The translations under genes and the position numbers were made by a program. A stretch of DNA of 7,299 bases. It comes from Alphaproteobacteria bacterium. GTDB taxonomy: Bacteria; Pseudomonadota; Alphaproteobacteria; Caulobacterales; Maricaulaceae. This document shows positions 5,745 to 7,299 of the stretch, piece by piece; position 1 is the first letter of the stretch; each line of letters opens with the position of its first letter. The stretch is taken from assembly GCA_030428405.1 (NCBI GenBank), contig JAUIEH010000126.1, forward strand, positions 1 through 7,299. Reading direction: 5' to 3'. The notes below the pieces were generated by a model. The model searched no databases. It was given only the letters and a program-made list of their open reading frames with translations, and had not been told where the DNA came from.

Positions 5745-7088
5745 TTGATACGACATGTCTGGGCGCTGTTTGCGCCTGCCATCCTGACCATCGCCGCGTG
5801 TGGCGGCGGTGACGCCGAAGAACCCCTGAACCAGGAAATCGCCTGCCATTCCGGCGCCTATCGCATGGCGGGCGGCGACGTCGTCGCGATTACGCCGGTT
5901 GAGGGCTCGGTGCTGCGCTGGCGTCACATTGACGGTCGCGTCGGGCGCCTGGAGCAGGACGGCGAGGCCTGGCGGAGCACGCGGGGCTGGACCGGCGAGC
6001 CGGATGGCGTCGAAGTTCAGTTCGGCGATTGCGCGGACGGACGCATCACGCTTGACGGCGAGGAGGGCGCGCGGATCGCGCTCGACATCGAGGAAACCCG
6101 CTTTCAGTCCGGCGAACTCAGCCTGCGCGCGCGCCTCGTCATGCCCGAAGGCGGCGGGCCCGCGCCGGTCGCGGTGCTGGTGCATGGCTCGGAGGACTAC
6201 TCCGCCGTCGATTTCTATCACTGGCAGTGGTTCTTGCCCGCCCAGGGCGTCGGCGTGCTCGTTTACGACAAGCGCGGCACCGGCGGATCGGAGGGCGAGT
6301 ACTCGCAGAATTTCCACGACCTCGCGGGCGACGCGGTCGCGGCGGCGGGCGAGGCGCGGCGACTGGCCGGCGATCGCGTGGAACGCCTTGGGTTCATCGG
6401 CGGCAGCCAGGCCGGCTGGATCATCCCCATCGCCTCGAACGAGATCGATCCCGACTTCAACGTCATCGGCTATGGCCTCGCGTTCGGCCCCTTAATGGAG
6501 AATCGCGACGAAACCGTCGGCGGCCTGCGCGCGCTTGGCTATGAAGGCGAGGCGCTGGAGGCGGCCGGCGAGATCGCCGATGCGGCCGGCGTCATCATCG
6601 CGAGCGGCTTTCGCGAGGGCTATGCCGAAATGAACGAATTGAAGCGCCGCTATCGCAACGAACCCTGGTTCGATGAGCTTGAGGGCGAGTTCACCGGCCA
6701 GTTTGTCACGACGCCCAGCATCTTCCTGCGCATTTTCGGGCCAAGCCACGATCGCGGGACGAGCTGGGATCATGACCCGCTGCCGGAGCTGGAGGCGTTG
6801 AGCGCGCCCACGCTCTGGATTCTCGCGGGAGAGGATCGCGAGGCGCCGCCTGAAAGCACGCGCACGCGTCTCCTCGAGGTGAACCGCGGCGGGGCTCCGC
6901 TGACGGTCGCGGAGTTTCCCGACACCGATCACGGCATCATCGAGTTCGTAACTCGCGAGGACGGGTCGCGCGCTGGCGCGCGCTATGCCGAGGGCTATCA
7001 CGAGATGATTGCGGATTGGGCCGAGGACAGTGATCTCGACGCTGATTACCCGCGCGCGATGATCCTGACAGGCGAGGGCGGCGAGTAA
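5745..7088 (+). CDS. Lipoprotein alpha/beta-hydrolase, probably outer-membrane anchored
   Basis: This 447-residue protein starts with a lipoprotein signal: Arg3 and His4, a hydrophobic run, then the lipobox IAAC with Cys19. Gly follows the cysteine, and the usual +2 rule then favours the outer membrane. A beta-rich N-terminal domain (about 30-125) precedes an alpha/beta-hydrolase domain (about 130-415). The latter shows VLVHGSEDYS (oxyanion strand, His147), VYDKRGTGGSEG (from Asp175), a nucleophile elbow GGSQAGW with Ser221, LAGEDREAPPE with likely acid Asp364, and DTDHGIIEF with likely His396. The elbow has Ala where GxSxG expects Gly, followed by a Gly. The only cysteines besides Cys19 are Cys34 and Cys96, probably a disulfide in the N-terminal domain. 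Start TTG 5745 has AGGT 6 bases upstream; an out-of-frame ATG at 5741 reads only two codons to TGA. The substrate is unknown: esterase or peptidase-like activity fits the family, but nothing here specifies it. Confidence 0.85.
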   Translation: MIRHVWALFAPAILTIAACGGGDAEEPLNQEIACHSGAYRMAGGDVVAITPVEGSVLRWRHIDGRVGRLEQDGEAWRSTRGWTGEPDGVEVQFGDCADGRITLDGEEGARIALDIEETRFQSGELSLRARLVMPEGGGPAPVAVLVHGSEDYSAVDFYHWQWFLPAQGVGVLVYDKRGTGGSEGEYSQNFHDLAGDAVAAAGEARRLAGDRVERLGFIGGSQAGWIIPIASNEIDPDFNVIGYGLAFGPLMENRDETVGGLRALGYEGEALEAAGEIADAAGVIIASGFREGYAEMNELKRRYRNEPWFDELEGEFTGQFVTTPSIFLRIFGPSHDRGTSWDHDPLPELEALSAPTLWILAGEDREAPPESTRTRLLEVNRGGAPLTVAEFPDTDHGIIEFVTREDGSRAGARYAEGYHEMIADWAEDSDLDADYPRAMILTGEGGE

Positions 7089-7111
7089 TCGTCGCGCCTC
7101 GTGCGCGTTTC

Positions 7112-7136
7112 GCGTCAGGCGCTTTGACGCACTTTT
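7112..7136 (+). terminator. Probable Rho-independent terminator after the hydrolase gene
   Basis: GCGTCA at 7112-7117 pairs with TGACGC at 7125-7130 around a 7-base loop, followed at once by ACTTTT (T run 7133-7136). It begins 24 bases after the hydrolase stop. The T run is short, so efficiency may be modest. Confidence 0.5.
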
Positions 7137-7247
7137 CGACTGCAATTTGTGTAATCGGTCGTTGCGATCTCAAGCGCGGTATGGACTCTTGAGCGCGGGG
7201 TTGGCGCGATCGGGGGCGCGCGTCGCGGACTGAGGGTCTGCGAGACA
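7124..7247 (+). promoter_or_regulatory. Upstream region of the next gene, with CTCAAG/CTTGAG inverted repeat
   Basis: This is a non-coding gap with an AT-richer piece (7132-7156). TTGACG at 7124-7129 resembles a -35 and TGTAAT at 7150-7155 resembles a -10, but the 20-base spacer is too long for a normal sigma-70 promoter. Downstream, CTCAAG at 7169-7174 and CTTGAG at 7188-7193 form a perfect inverted repeat with a 13-base spacer, and AGCGCGG follows each arm (7173-7179 and 7192-7198). A GACTC lies at 7184-7188. It could be an operator before the gene that starts at 7248. The repeats are seen directly; the promoter is weak inference. Confidence 0.3.
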
Positions 7248-7299
7248 ATGGACGCGAGCAGCAGCGATTTTTTCACGCCCGGTCACTGGGGCTTCATGG
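7248..7299 (+). CDS. Start of an unidentified gene running off the window end
   Basis: From ATG 7248 the frame stays open to the last base and gives 17 residues beginning MDASSSDFFTPGHWGFM. GAGGG at 7232-7236 is a possible ribosome binding site, though 11 bases away, which is slightly long. The probable terminator and the inverted repeats upstream fit a new transcription unit starting here. The fragment is too short to name a family. An ATG in the same frame at 7296 could instead be the true start. Confidence 0.4.
   Translation, partial: MDASSSDFFTPGHWGFM

Noticed and set aside
5741..5748. ATG at 5741 as the hydrolase start
   Set aside because: It is out of frame and meets TGA after one further codon (ATG AAT TGA). 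The TTG at 5745 gives a complete lipoprotein signal sequence.
1..7299. CRISPR array, transposon, phage or defence-system content
   Set aside because: No spaced direct repeats, transposase, integrase or terminal repeats are visible. All confident genes belong to housekeeping or common envelope/redox families with uniform codon use.

Overview
The window is GC-rich (about 65% by eye), and every confident gene lies on the + strand. The protein families and the high GC point to an alphaproteobacterium: aspartate kinase directly upstream of the nitrogen-PTS enzyme I, an alphaproteobacterial type of PtsP sequence, and GANTC sites. A Caulobacterales/Hyphomonadaceae-like host is my best guess, but it is an inference from gene order and sequence style and was not tested. 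I see no mobile elements, CRISPR arrays, rRNA or tRNA genes.

Layout. Positions 1-408 are the 3' end of lysC (regulatory ACT domains of aspartate kinase). After 22 bases comes ptsP (431-2707), the GAF-domain form of phosphotransferase enzyme I that heads the nitrogen PTS. A 98-base gap with a strong small hairpin precedes rodZ (2806-3954), a single-pass membrane protein with an N-terminal helix-turn-helix and a C-terminal DUF4115 domain. ispG (3995-5146) follows 40 bases later with a good ribosome binding site; it encodes the iron-sulfur enzyme of the penultimate isoprenoid (MEP) step. A hairpin wraps the ispG stop codon. After a 196-base non-coding stretch comes a small ArsC/Spx (YffB-like) thioredoxin-fold gene (5343-5690). 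A lipoprotein alpha/beta-hydrolase gene follows (5745-7088), then a probable terminator (7112-7136). The first 17 codons of an unidentified gene (7248 onward) run off the end.

How the genes relate. lysC-ptsP links amino-acid biosynthesis to PTS-Ntr signalling by position. rodZ-ispG pairs cell shape with isoprenoid (undecaprenyl/quinone precursor) supply, and the same pair is adjacent in E. coli (rodZ/yfgA-ispG). The hydrolase is probably a separate transcription unit, because an AT-rich inverted repeat precedes it and a terminator-like hairpin follows it.

Overall this is mainly housekeeping sequence. I did not find a convincing undescribed system. The points most worth a second look are a duplicated PVSRI motif in the RodZ tail, a predicted outer-membrane lipoprotein hydrolase with an isolated cysteine pair and an altered nucleophile elbow, the hairpin holding the ispG stop codon, and several inverted repeats in the intergenic gaps.
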